From the NCBI GenBank assembly GCA_030272155.1, contig CP126194.1, positions 6,935,501 through 6,999,500 of the forward strand: a stretch of DNA of 64,000 bases. Reading direction: 5' to 3'. Below are positions 11,792 to 22,985 of the stretch, in pieces (within the stretch, counting starts at the first letter, position 1; the number at the start of each line of letters is the position of its first letter). Both the position numbers and the translations under genes were made by a program. The notes under the pieces are model-generated. The model did no database searches, was not told the DNA's origin, and saw only the letters and a program-made list of their open reading frames with translations. This DNA is from Tetradesmus obliquus (taxonomy: Eukaryota; Chlorophyta; Chlorophyceae; Sphaeropleales; Scenedesmaceae).

Positions 11792-13069
11792 ATCGCCAGC
11801 AGGCGGCGGCAGCGCACAGCACGCGGCTGCAAGGTTCCGATGAGGTGATCATGATCATGTTTCCAATGAGGTGATGCCATTCCAGTATGCATGCAGCTGT
11901 TTAAGCTGTTAATTAGAGTTTGCGTTTGATGAGTACGGTCCTTTGGCTGCGGCGTGCTTGCACCTGTCTGACGCAGCTGCCCTTGCGGTTGGCCTGTTGG
12001 GATGTCGTTTGATGTGCAGTAGTTTTCATATTCTGCCAATGTTTGATTCTTTGGCATCTGATGTTGGGTGAGCATAAGCCACCAGGAGCAGTGGTTCAGA
12101 GGGTTGACCACGACACTTGCATCTTTGGTGATCTGTCAGGGAGATCATGCTTATGCGTCAATCGACGTGTGCATGCCATATGATCTGTCACAGACTGTGC
12201 ACCCTTGTTGCACGTTCCACTGTTTGGCTTTGCCTGGCTTGCGTTTCAACATCAGCAAGCCAACGTCAACAGTGGTTGCTGAAGTTGGTTACACTCAGCC
12301 CATAGCTATATCTTGATCTTTGCGTGTGTTTTCCATACTTGCAAGTGCCACTCTCGGGGGTTGCATCGCATACATGTTGGAGGACAGTTGTGCCCTGCTG
12401 TGCCAATCTGCACTGGCAGATCAAGCAACAGTCGCTTGCATGTTGCATCTGCACTGCCCTTTGCATGGATGAAACATGCATGTTTCATCCACATGTGTGA
12501 GTGTTGCCCCAGCTCCAGCGAGCCATGAACTCTTATTACTGAAGCCAAGTTCAATTGCAAAGAAATGCCTGCATCGTTTGCTGCTGGGTTGTGCATGGCT
12601 GTTATTCCCTGCTTAAGTTGTCTATCGGTCCATGACAACATGCTGATCTGTGACTGCCAGCAAGCGGCTCGTCTGCCAACTGGGTGATGCACTGTGCCCC
12701 TTGCTCACTCACTATGTTTGAACGCTAGTAGCATATAATGTTGCCTGGGTAGGATTGGTGCAGCATGACGACTCACCTTCGCCCTCGGAGGCGGTGGCTG
12801 CTGCTGCAATGTGACTCAAACAAGTGTGTATGGACTCCTGCAGTGGTCGCCACTGGACATCTGCAGTGGTCACACATGTAACAGTTATGACATGACCACG
12901 TGTGCAACTTGTTACTAACAAGTCAATGGTTGACCTGTCTGACAGGGTTGCAGGAAGCCCACAATAACTTCAAGGCCTTCAACGCAAGAGCAGAGTCACT
13001 TCTGTGATTCTGTTTGGGTTTCTGTGTATCAGTACTCTCCTAAACTGCAGTCCTGCAAGCTGTTTGAAG
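11792..13069. other. Intergenic between orphan membrane gene and OTU1
   Basis: No gene supported. Contains TGCATG-rich sequence and a perfect 24-bp palindrome (12467-12490). The OTU1 promoter should be at the right end. Confidence 0.5.
12467..12490. repeat. Perfect 24-bp palindrome
   Basis: GGATGAAACATG followed immediately by its exact reverse complement. It sits in TGCATG-rich intergenic DNA and could be a dimeric factor site or chance; no role can be assigned. Confidence 0.8.
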
Positions 13070-14201
13070 ATGTCTTGGAACTTGCGCGTCCGCGGCCCTG
13101 GTGGCCAGGCCACCCTAGCAGCCTCACGTGACACAGCCATCAGCCAGCTTCAACAGCAGATAGAAGAGAAGCTAGGAGTGCCAGTTCACTTGCAGGAGCT
13201 GCTTGGAGGCTTTCCTCCCAAGCAACTACAGGTGCGTCAGCACGACATGGTCGCTCTCATCATGCTTGCTGCGCTGCATGCACAAGTTTTTTGCCGCGCA
13301 TATGTTCGCGAATGATATCTATATGATGACGGTGTGCGCGAGTCTTCGTTTCGCATCAGCTGTGCCGGCACTTACTCTGGTCAACATGCAACTGCTGCTG
13401 CCTGTAACCAACATTTGTATGTTCAGATCACAGACCCAGCAGCGACCCTTTCCAGTGTGGGAATAGCTAATGGAGATAGTCTCACAGTAAGACAGGCAGC
13501 AGCACCAGCAGAGCCCCCAGCAGCAACGCCAGCAGCATCTGGAGCAGCAGCAGGGCTGGGGCTGGAAGCAGTAGAAGCAGCAGCGGCAGCAGCAGGTGGT
13601 GATGGCTACGCTATGGTAAGGCGGTGAATTATTTGTTGGTGGTTATGTCACAGCATGACCATTATCCTCACCTGGCTAGTTACGCCTGATACAAACGGAG
13701 TATGCATGCATGCAAGCATGCATGCAGCAGTCGTGCCCATGTCATGCACGCAGCATCTGCCCTGCATCATCACCAGCAGCCAGCAACAGCAGCAGCAAGG
13801 GCAGCATCAGAAGGAAGCGGCTACCACAACAATAAACACTTTATAAGGCATACAGGCTTAGCCATCATGGCGTCTGCCAGTAGCATTGTGCCTAAACTTC
13901 GTCTGAGGCGGCAACCTGCTGTTCCTGCATGCTGGCCTTTGACTGCGCTTCACTCTACGTCGTAGGATGACGAGGATGAAGATGCACAGCTAGCAGCAGC
14001 CATTGCAGCATCATTGCAAGACAGCCAGCCAGCCGCAGCCGCGACAGCAGCCCCACCAGCAGCAGCGGCAACGGCAGCAGCAGCAGCGCGGCTAGCAGCT
14101 GCACCGCGCCCTCCGCAGCCAAGCAGCAGCAAGCCGGCGCCGGCTGCCGGGCAGACGCCATCAGGTGAGCGCGCTGGGGGTGGTGTGCAGAGTGCAGGCT
14201 G

Positions 14202-14248
<47 letters not shown>

Positions 14249-17200
14249 GGGCATCTTCATCGCGAGCTTGGCAATCGGTGGTTTCCCACCACTATGCGTG
14301 TTCTCACCACCGGCATCATCATGTATGATCAGAAACAGCAGCGGCAGTGGTTTCCTGCAAGCTACGCTCATTGTGGCACCGTTCCCGCCACACAGCTGTC
14401 CAACATGCTTCTGCATCTTTCTGCTGGCATCACCACCCGGCTGTCATGTGCCCCGCCGACCTTTCCTGCAGGCGCCGCCCCTGCGCCCACATCTGTGCGG
14501 CTGGCTGATGGCAGCTGCATGGTGCGGCGCTGTTCAACATACATGTGTCTGGTTCTGCTGGCACCACCTCTGCTGCCATGCCTTTCCTGCAGGCGCCGCC
14601 CCTGCGCCCACATCTGTGCGGCTGGCTGATGGCAGCTGCGTGGTGCGGCGCTGTTCAACATACATGTGTCTGGCTGGTTCTGCTGGCACCACCTCTGCTG
14701 CCATGCCTTTCCTGCAGGCGCCGCCCCTGCGCCCACATCTGTGCGGCTGGCTGATGGCAGCTGCATGGTGCGGCGCTGTTCAACATACATGTGTCTGGTT
14801 CTGCTGGCACCACCTCTGCTGCCATGCCTTTCCTGCAGGCGCCGCCCCTGCGCCCACATCTGTGCGGCTGGCTGATGGCAGCTGCGTGGTGCGGCGCTGT
14901 TCAACATACATGTGTCTGGCTGGTTCTGCTGGCACCACCTTTGCTGCCATGCCTTTCCTGCAGGCGCCGCCCCTGCGCCCACATCTGTGCGGCTGGCTGA
15001 TGGCAGCTGCATTGTGCGGCGCTGTTCAACATACATGTGTCTGGTTCTGCTGGCACCACCTCTGCTGCCATGCCTTTCCTGCAGGCGCCGCCCCTGCGCC
15101 CACATCTGTGCGGCTGGCTGATGGCAGCTGCGTGGTGCGGCGCATCATCCCCAGCGACAACAGCTGCCTGTTCACTGCCGTGGGGTACGTGATGGAGCAC
15201 GACCGCGGCAGGGCGGCAGCACTGCGCCAGGTCATCGCTGAGGTGGTGGCGGCTGACCCAGGTGCGACTCGATTTTGTGGGGTATTGGGTTTGTTTTTGT
15301 TTTTTACAGCGCGCGCAAGTGCCTGCGTGTCCATCATAGTCTGACAGAACCAGTTGTGTTGGCGCGGCCCAGGCGCGTGCTTGTTTGTGTGCTGTTTTGT
15401 TTGTTTGTTCATTGCCTTGGGAGTGCTTTGGTGCAGTTCGTCCAAGCACGGAGGTGCCAGCTTGCTTTCTTGGCGTTGGTTTGCTTGTACAGGCTGCCGT
15501 GCTTCGCAGCTTGCAGACCGGACAGGCAGCGGCAGATGAGCTAGTGTGTAGGTGCTGGACAATCTCAACATTTGGTTGAAACACAAAACAAAGCACCTCA
15601 ACCGCTGCTGCTGCAGTGACCTACAATGACGGCTTCCTGGGCAAGACCAATGAGGAGTACTGCGAGTGGATCACCAACAAGAAGAACTGGTGAGCCTGGG
15701 GGCGAGGCTGTGCTGGGCATCCTGCGAGTGGTGGGGTCCGTATGTTTGGATGGGGACGCTCCAGTTGTTTGGGTGGGGATGCACTCTTTCTTAGTGAATG
15801 CTTGCTGTCTCCTGTCTCCAACAAAGCTGGCCAGTTTCTGCACACACGGCGCTGATAGTCACCATCTGCTGCGCCATTTAACCGTCGTTGCCGTACTCCG
15901 CATGCATCTGTGGCATGCAGGGGATAGATAGAGGGGTTACACGGTATGTTCATGCGGCATACGCCACCACAGACACCTGGTGGCATAGGAAGCTGCAAGC
16001 AGCTCACCAGTTTTGCATGTCACTCTGTTCATGTGGCATGCAGGGGCGGCGGCATTGAGCTGGCCATCCTGTCGGCGCACTATGGACGGGAGATCGCAGC
16101 GTTTGACATCCGCACCAAGCGGTGCGACAGGTAAGGCCCATCGTCCGCGGATGCTCCCTGAGGCGCAGCTGTGTGCTGCGGGTTCACATGCAGTGCCGGT
16201 CCTTTCCCCGCTTGCAGCATGCTTGGTTGCCTGCCTGCGTACATGCAGCCGCCTACCTTTGTGTGTGGTGGCGACATGATGCATGCCTGTCTGCCCTGCT
16301 CGCCTGCACATACACATCATGTCATTATCTTCACTGCTGCTCATGTGCGGCGAGTGGCCCGGCCACCCTAGGCCCACTGTGTGTCCCGGTGGGCCTAGCG
16401 TTAACGTCATGCATGCTCCCTGCCTGCCCATGCGCATGCATTGCTGCTGTCCAGGTATGGCGAGTCGGAGGGCTACCCCAAGCGTGCAGTGCTGTGAACA
16501 TGGCGTTTGACCTTATGTATGCCTGCTTTCCCTGCTGATGTGTGTTGCTGCTGTTGCTCAGGTATGGCGAGTCGGAGGGCTACGCCGAGCGCGTGCTGCT
16601 CATCTATGACGGCCTACACTACGATGCCATGGCTGTGGCTGCCTTTGAGGGCGCGCCAGAGGAGCTGGACATCACGGTGCTGCAGGTGGGCGTGGGAAGA
16701 ATTGCCCTTTGCAAATTTGTGTTTCACAGAAGGGCAGCTGGCTGGCTGGCTGGCTGGCTTACTGGCTGGCTGGCTGGCTGGCTGGCATTGGTGTTGCTTC
16801 GGTTGCCCAAGCAGTCGAAGCTGTAAGTGGTGCAGGTGCGGTCGGATGGGGTAGTATTATGTACGTTCTTGCTGGCGGGCTGACTAGCTGCCTTTGAGGG
16901 TGCGCCCGAGGAGCTGGACATCACTGTGCTGCAGGTACGGGGGTGGAATGCATGTGCTGGTGTGTATGCACAGCGAGCTGTGCGCGTGCAGCGTGTATGT
17001 GTGCAGCATGGCTGTGGGGGTTAGGGGAGCTGCACATCATTGTACTGCAGGTGGGCGGGTGGGTGGGGTGGGGTATGCTTGGGTTGGGCTGGCCAGCTGG
17101 TTCCAACTGGTCGTTTTGTTTGATGGCCAGTGTCTGGACCTGCGTCAGTGCTACAGGTGAAGTTTGCCGCCACGGTTGTTGCTGCTGACCTTGCTGCGCG

Positions 17201-17446
17201 CTGCCCACGATGTGGCCCTCCCGCCGCTCCTGCGAACATCCATTGCCACAGGCCGGCACGCCGGATGCAGACGCGGCAGCAGCAGGCGCTGAGCAGCTGG
17301 TGCGGGCCTGCCATGAGGCGCGGCAGTTCACGGACGTGGCAAACTTCACACTGCGCTGCGCGGTGTGCCAGATAGGCTTGAAGGGTGAGAAGGAGGCGGT
17401 GATGCATGCAAAGGAGACGGGGCACTCCAACTTTGCAGAGTACTGA
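13070..17446 (+). CDS. OTU1/YOD1-type deubiquitinase with UBX-like, UIM, OTU and zinc-finger parts
   Basis: Exons 13070-13231, 13427-13615, 13966-14164, 15085-15261, 15617-15689, 16044-16130, 16562-16685 and 17252-17446 give 401 residues. Residues 1-~85 match the ubiquitin-like UBX-L domain of OTU1, which binds Cdc48/p97. An acidic helix [17 protein letters not shown] (exon 3 start) fits a ubiquitin-interacting motif; an Ala/Pro linker follows. The OTU domain shows the active-site run SDNSCLF (Cys ~211) and the partner His in YDGLHYD (~315). The last exon carries [16 protein letters not shown] and a C2H2 finger (Cys373, Cys376, His389, His395) ending [13 protein letters not shown], as in YOD1. 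Known role of the family: trimming ubiquitin chains on p97 clients in ER-associated degradation. The domain order and length are complete. An in-frame ATG at 13004 would add 22 hydrophobic residues not found in the family, so 13070 is preferred. Introns 3, 6 and 7 hold exon-edge echoes. Confidence 0.93.
14461..15144 (+). repeat. Six-copy exon-edge echo array with 121/125-bp alternation (OTU1 intron 3)
   Basis: The acceptor TTTCCTGCAG plus the first ~60 bases of exon 4 (coding [15 protein letters not shown]) occur six times; exon-equivalent starts are at 14472, 14593, 14718, 14839, 14964 and the genuine 15085. Spacing alternates 121, 125, 121, 125, 121. The longer units carry an extra CTGG, and a CATGG/CGTGG difference alternates in step. 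This is a dimeric 246-bp higher-order repeat, implying a later round of duplication of a pre-existing pair. All copies keep a usable acceptor. Confidence 0.95.
16444..16490 (+). repeat. Echo of OTU1 exon 7 start
   Basis: CCAG followed by GTATGGCGAGTCGGAGGGCT repeats the acceptor and first bases of exon 7, 107 bases before the genuine copy at 16562; similarity ends after the GGCTAC codons. Confidence 0.85.
16738..16786 (+). repeat. CTGG simple repeat
   Basis: Run of GCTGGCTGG units in OTU1 intron 7, directly visible. Confidence 0.9.
16887..17155 (+). repeat. Three decaying echoes of OTU1 exon 7 end plus donor
   Basis: Copies of the exon 7 end ([13 protein letters not shown] and CAG-GT) end at 16934, 17049 and 17155, after the genuine end at 16685. 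The first is close to exact over ~48 bases; the second keeps about 27; the third is strongly diverged (TCTGGACCTGCGTCAGTGCT). The graded decay suggests successive duplications of different age. Confidence 0.8.
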
Positions 17447-19144
17447 GCAGCAGCAGAGTAATCGGCAGTGCTAGTGAGCAGTAGTGAGCAGCATCACCGC
17501 ACGTAGTGCCCATAAGGATGCTTTGGCTGGTTATTTTGTGACATTCTCTGCATGCCAGTGCACTTGCTGTCATCTCTTACGTGCAGTGGGGGGAGTAAGC
17601 TCCGTCCATGCAACACCTCATAATTTTGTTGCATGTTTGAACACGTGATACTGGCCTCAGGCTGCGTGACCAGTGTATTATGTGGTGAAAGTTTCGTGAC
17701 ACTGCGAAGCAGGCTGCATGACAGTCCTGCATAGTGCATGTGTGGGGTGTGATCTTTTGCAGTGATCACTGATGAGGTACGGCAGTCTGCTGAACAAGCA
17801 GATCTGCGCAGAAGTTGTGACGACACCCCTCGACCTCGGCTCAACAACCCAGCTTTTGCTGTGGTCGTGTGAAAAGGCGCATGTTGTGTTCACGGTGACG
17901 GAAATCAGCTCGTTGTGATCATGGGCTTGCTGCTATTGGCCTGAGAGCGGGGGGTTTTCCAGCACCGTCTTTTTTGTGTGTGTTCTTACGCAACACCGTC
18001 TTCGCCATGCTGTGGCACAGATGCCATTGTAACGGGTGATACTGACGTGGACATGAGTTGCGCACGACGCCTGCCACCTCGGACGCACTGCAGCATGCTG
18101 TTACATCTGCGCCAGCGGAGGTTCACACTGCATGCAGTAGACAAGTTGTGCCTCAGGATGAGTCATCAACACAACATCACCAGCCTGGCGTGGCACGCCT
18201 TGATCAACAGCTAGATTGACGACGACACAGGGGCATGAAACACTCCAAGCTGGCCCCCGCTTGAAGCGGCTTCAAACGCCTCAGTAGGTGACAACGTAAG
18301 CTGTGCAGCTGTGCATGCACCCTGTGCAACGACTACTGGCAGTTGCCATGCCATGGCATCTCGCCAAGATCACAGAGATATGCATTCCGAGAGACGCACG
18401 CAGCTCGTATCAGGCTGGCAATGCAGGTACTCAGCATGATGCAGCAATGTTAAAGACCTGTCACAGCTGCAGCGTACCAGCTGGTATGGAGCACAAAACC
18501 TGGAGGCTCAACGCAACTTGCAGCTGAGCTGCCAGTCTGGAAGGTGGGTGCAAACTCTTGCAACTGGAGTGTCTATTACATCATCACAACCACAATCCAA
18601 GCGAATCCACCCCTCAAGGCGTGGTGCAACTCCCAGCAAGGCTTGCAGGGTCACCCAGCGGCCAAGTGGGCCTCAATCGCAGCCTCTGATACCCTGCGTA
18701 GTCTGTTTGTGTGCTGCACAACAGCACGTGACATGCCTCAAAGGGCATCCAATGGCCCACCAAACATGACACAATGCAACGTTAACTTGCGTACAATTGT
18801 GTTGACACCCAGCTGTTGTAACACAAAGTTCACACAGCAAAGCAGAGGGAACTTCAGCCAGCTGTCAGCAACAGGTCAAACACCAAACAAGCGTTTGGCC
18901 CCATGCCCCACCAAAGCCCCATGCCCCACCAAAGCATGATCACTTGTGTGCATGTTAATCACTTTGCTCATATTTAACTTGTAAGTGAAGCTCTGCCGGA
19001 GACCCCGGCTATCATATCTTCTTGCATGGCATTTGTGCCTGAACGGCGTTGACGTTGAACACACAGCAGCATATCATTCTCGGCCCAGACGCACCAGCGA
19101 CCGCCACCGCCACCAACACATGTGACTAACATGTTACTAACACG
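17447..19144. other. Convergent intergenic region between OTU1 and PAN-protein genes
   Basis: Holds the 3' UTRs of two convergent genes. A TGTAA occurs at about 18026. No exon-like segment found; short open frames lack similarity or splice partners. Confidence 0.5.
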
Positions 19145-19635
19145 TTAGTAGCCTGTCAGATCCTTGGACCCCCAGTCAGTGGTGGAGGCCTGCACCTGCC
19201 CACCCTTGCGCTCCCCAATCGGCCCGGTAGGCTTGCAGTCATTGCGTGAATGGTTGCGCAGCAGCCCTTGCCACATTCGTGGCACCTGTGCACCAGTCAA
19301 CACCCCACTCGTATACACCAGCTGATTCGCCGCATCCTCAGGTGCAGCTGCCATGCTGTACGCGGTAGGCATCGCGATGCTCTGCCCCACTGCATTGGAC
19401 TTCAGGTAGCAGCGGCCAGGTTCAGTGCTGCCTCCTGGGGCATAGGGTACTGCAAACGTCCAGCGCTCGCATTGTGGTTGTGACTGCGCCTCACATAATA
19501 GGCAGCAGGCATCTGCGTTGGCGGCTGGCTGGTATGCCGCTGTGCTGTTGTTTGACGTGCTAGGGTCTTGGGTGGTGCCAGGGGCAACGATGTCACCTCC
19601 TTGGAAGTTGACAAACTCACTCCGGGCAGAGCCCT

Positions 19636-19706
<71 letters not shown>

Positions 19707-20037
19707 GAGCTTGGCAGCGTGCGAATACAACCTTCAGTTGCAGCTGGTCACATCCCGCCGACGCGGCTGCGGGTGCACCAATGCCACCCTGGCACTTTGT
19801 ATTGGTGCAAGCTTTCTGCTGAAGAAAAGCGCGCTGAGAAGTAAGGAAGAAGTAAGATGCTTCAGCCGCTCCCTTCTACTGAAGGGCTTTGCATCTGGGC
19901 CTGAAAAAGCAACTGAACCACATCTCTTGGCATGACGCAGTGTGAACTGTACAGTACTGTGCATGTACACATGTGGTAGCTTGCTCAGGCTCGTGCCTGC
20001 GGCACAGCAGCAAGTCGTTATGGTCACAACAACTCAC

Positions 20038-20089
<52 letters not shown>

Positions 20090-20397
20090 AGACTCACCCT
20101 GCACTGGTAGGGCTGTGCATCAGGGCCGCCAAACACTGGCACAGTTGCGCTTGGCATGACTGAAGTGCGGATTGTGGTGCCCAGGCCAGTGGCGGCACTG
20201 GGCAGGCTGTACATGGTTGGTGGGGGTGAGGTGTCACCAGGGGCTGCTGGCGCGGACTCCACCCTCCTCAGAAAGCACCTGCGACAGCAGCAGCAGCAGC
20301 AGTGTGAGATTGTTGGGCAGGCTATAGATGATTGGTGCTGGTGAGGTGTCACCTGGGGCTGCTGGCGCGGACTCCACCCTCCTCAGGCAGCACCTGC

Positions 20398-20431
<34 letters not shown>

Positions 20432-21766
20432 GCAGCAGCAGCAGCAGCAGCAGCAGCAGCGGCAGCAGCAGCAGCAGCAGCAGCAGCAGTGGAATGTCAG
20501 GGGAATCGGAGACACAACGACTCAGCGCGTCAGGGGCTGCAAGGGTGGCAGTGCGCAATGCACACGCCCACACACATGTTTGTTTTTTCTTTTCTTTTCT
20601 TTTTAAATGCTAGACTGTCCATCTTTACATATGCTAGCAGCCGACACACGTGAATATTTTATATGCTGCGCCAAAACAACACCGCTTGCAAATCCACAAA
20701 CCCCGCACCTGCTGCGCGTGCCGAAGCGGATGAAAAGCGAGTACTGGCAGCCGGGTGTGCTGCTGCACACCCGGGTGCAGTTATCCGGGCTGCGCATTTC
20801 CTGCGGCCTCGTGTCCCAGTCCCCATTAAACATTGGAAGCCCGGATGGCCCAAGCATGGCAGATATGTCTAGCGTCATAGCCCGCTCTTTGAAGACTGGC
20901 CTTGGGGAACCGCAGCGGCGCGGGCCGACCCTGACGTCGTAGGGTGCATAGTCTGTGGACCAGCTGCGTGCCGTGCCCACAAAAAAGTCTTCTTCACCTG
21001 CAGATGAGAAGAGTGAGGCAGGGCATCAAAGGTTTGTGACTGCTGCATGTATCTGCTGGTGTGTGTTTGATGCTGGGTGGACCAGCTGCGCGCGGTGCCC
21101 ACATAAAAGGCGTCTTCGCCTGCAGATGAGGAGGCAGAAGGGTTTCATAAAGTCCGGGCTGCTGCGTGAGTATAAATCAATTAGTGGCTGTGGACCAGCT
21201 GCGTGCCGTGCCTGCATAGTCTTCTTTGCCTGCAGATGAGAAGGCAGAAGAGATTCATGAAGTCCTGGCTGCTGCGTGAGTATGACACAGGTGGTGTCGG
21301 TGGACCAGCTGCGCGCGGTGCCCATATAAACAACTTCTTCACATGCAGGTGTGACAGCTCTATCGCTGCCGCCTAGCAACTGCTGCTGCAGCAGCTGCTG
21401 CTGAGAAAGGTTGACACACTAGGGCCTTGCATCTCTCAAGCATGCCATGTGCTCCCAGCTGACCCTGGACCCCGTGACCTATGACCGCACACTGCCAAGT
21501 TGCTGCTGCTGATGTGCTGGAGCAGTATGCTGCCAATGCAGCAGACTGTGCGGACAGCTCATGTGTTGCAGCATTGCTGTGCTGCACCCAACCAGCTATA
21601 ACTCACAGGTGCAGGTATACAGCGTAGGGAGTTGAAGTTCAAACGTCATGCAGCACTGCTGGCCGTGCCTGCCGCAGCCAGGCGGGTTGGCCGTGCAGAC
21701 GCCGCTCATGGAGTCCCGGTACACTGCAGCAGCAGCGGCGGCAGCAGCAGCAGCAGCAGCGGCAGC

Positions 21767-21813
<47 letters not shown>

Positions 21814-22985
21814 CCGGATGTAAATTCAAGCTGGCGGGATCGTCTTCAGCGCGCGGGTTACATACTGCTTATCTGCCACCATTCGCTGGCAGCCATCAGC
21901 ATACAAGAGCAGCGCAGGCGTGCCAACTGACAAGATGTGTGATGAACCACATTACGTACAACAGTTGCAACTCTCGTGCTTGCCTTCGCAGGCTTGCTGC
22001 TGCTGCTGCTGCTGCTGTGTTTGTGCAAGTACCTGACAGCACTGCCTGCATTCACACCACCTTCCTAAGCACATCACAGCATCACTTTTTAACCTTCTTC
22101 AGCCGACCGCGTACATGCAAACTGCAAGCTCTCTGTCAACAGCACTCACACTCCGCGCCTCTCTTGCTGTGCCTTTCACAGTACGTCTTGCCGCGCGAAT
22201 CCCGCCACTGCGTATCTGTCTCTAAGCCATTGCTGCAGGGGTTTTCGGAGTTGTAAGTGCCTGCTGCTGTGTCAGGGTTTGCTGCGTTCCGGTTCTCCAG
22301 GCCGCCGCGGAAGTTGCTGCAGCAGGGCTGGCCGATGCCTCCACACTCGCTGCTGATCCAGCGCTTACACCTGCAAGTGTGATCAGTAGTGAGGTGCCGG
22401 GTGATCAGTAGTGAGGCCATGCATACGTATTACAGGGGGGGGGGGGGGGGGTTACGAGGGCATTTATTACTTAAGGGTGTAAGCATAAGAATGCTTGTTA
22501 CAGTAGTGAGGTGCCTGTTACATTTGCTGGACTGGCCCATGCCGCCACACTCACGGCTGATCCAGCGCTAACACCTGCCAGGTGGTGCAGTAACAGGCGG
22601 GGAAACTCCTTTGGTTGGATGCAGACGCGCTCGATATAGGAATACGCAAAGTCTTGCATGTGTACTCGTGCTGAACGGTGCTGCTCCTGGTGCTGCTACT
22701 GCTGCTGCTGGAGCTCATGCAGGAGAGACACCGACACATGAACTCCCACTGCTCACTGCTGCTGCAGGCCCACCTGCCAAAGTCGTTGAGGGGTGCCGGC
22801 AGGATTGTGTCCCACACACATACAAGCCCTGCACCCCTGCAGAATGGTGGGCCTGGTGTGCTGCTGTTGGCCTGACAGCAGGGGCCATTAACAGTCAGGC
22901 CACAGCCCCTGGGGGTGCGGACCGTCTGCTGCGCGCGAGCTGTGGGTATTAGAAACAATCCCGTAAGCAGTAGCCGGAGCAACAT
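19145..22985 (-). CDS. Secreted Cys-rich protein with PAN/Apple-like domains
   Basis: Exons on the minus strand: 22985-22774, 22370-22150, 21723-21607, 20997-20709, 20278-20098 and 19633-19145, total 502 residues. It opens with a clear signal peptide (MLLRLLLTGLFLIPTARAQQ). Three Cys-rich modules follow with the pattern CG-x-x-G-x-(P/Q)-CC (GCGLTVNGPCC, ECGGIGQPCC, GCGRHGQQCC). Exons 4-5 encode a PAN-like segment (NCTRVCSSTPGCQYSLF ... RCFLRR) and exon 6 another (ADACCLLCEAQSQPQCERW ... GRCYLKS). PAN/Apple domains bind proteins or sugars outside the cell (known), so a wall or surface adhesion role is inferred. Internal exon borders fit in phase, but exons 2 and 3 rest on composition and phase only. 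Echoes lie in four of five introns. Confidence 0.7.
19635..19705. repeat. Pure CAG tract, about 23 units
   Basis: Uninterrupted CAG run in an intron of the PAN gene, immediately before (gene sense) the exon 6 acceptor, where it reads CTG and merges with the acceptor CTGCAG. Confidence 0.95.
20042..20092. repeat. CTG tract, about 16 units
   Basis: Pure CTG run just after the exon 5 donor (gene sense) of the PAN gene. Confidence 0.95.
20338..20490 (-). repeat. Echo of PAN-gene exon 5 start plus CAG tract
   Basis: The 20338-20395 segment repeats the acceptor and first ~50 bases of exon 5 (RVESAPAAPGDTSP) found at 20224-20280. A long CAG/CGG tract (20398-20490) follows on the plus strand. The copy diverges after SLPNN, so the downstream copy is taken as the true exon. 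Confidence 0.85.
21078..21345 (-). repeat. Three echoes of PAN-gene exon 4 start
   Basis: Acceptor CATCTGCAG plus the codons for (E)EDFFVGTARSWST recur at about 21078-21125, 21187-21240 and 21298-21345, upstream (gene sense) of the genuine exon start at 20997. Spacing is roughly 105 bases. Copies keep VGTARSWST or close variants. Confidence 0.9.
21739..21810. repeat. CAG/CGG tract
   Basis: Interrupted CAG run in the intron before PAN-gene exon 3, merging with its acceptor. Confidence 0.9.
22434..22451. repeat. Poly-G run of 17
   Basis: Homopolymer in the first PAN-gene intron; a possible assembly weak point. Confidence 0.9.
22534..22582 (-). repeat. Echo of PAN-gene exon 2 start
   Basis: Repeats the exon 2 edge (CKRWISSECGGIG side) with its acceptor, about 190 bases before (gene sense) the genuine start at 22370. 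Confidence 0.8.

Noticed and set aside
14461-15144. CRISPR-like array
   Set aside because: Repeats are ~121/125 bases without unique spacers and contain a splice acceptor plus OTU1 coding sequence.
14247-15344. A 365-codon open frame (+) through the repeat array, and a 245-codon one on the minus strand
   Set aside because: Both are by-products of the six-copy array. The array's true coding content is one exon edge in a different frame (SVRLADGSC), proven by the OTU1 match after the last copy.
21648-22256. A 202-codon plus-strand frame with poly-Ala
   Set aside because: Driven by the CAG tract in other frames and antisense to the exons of the PAN protein.
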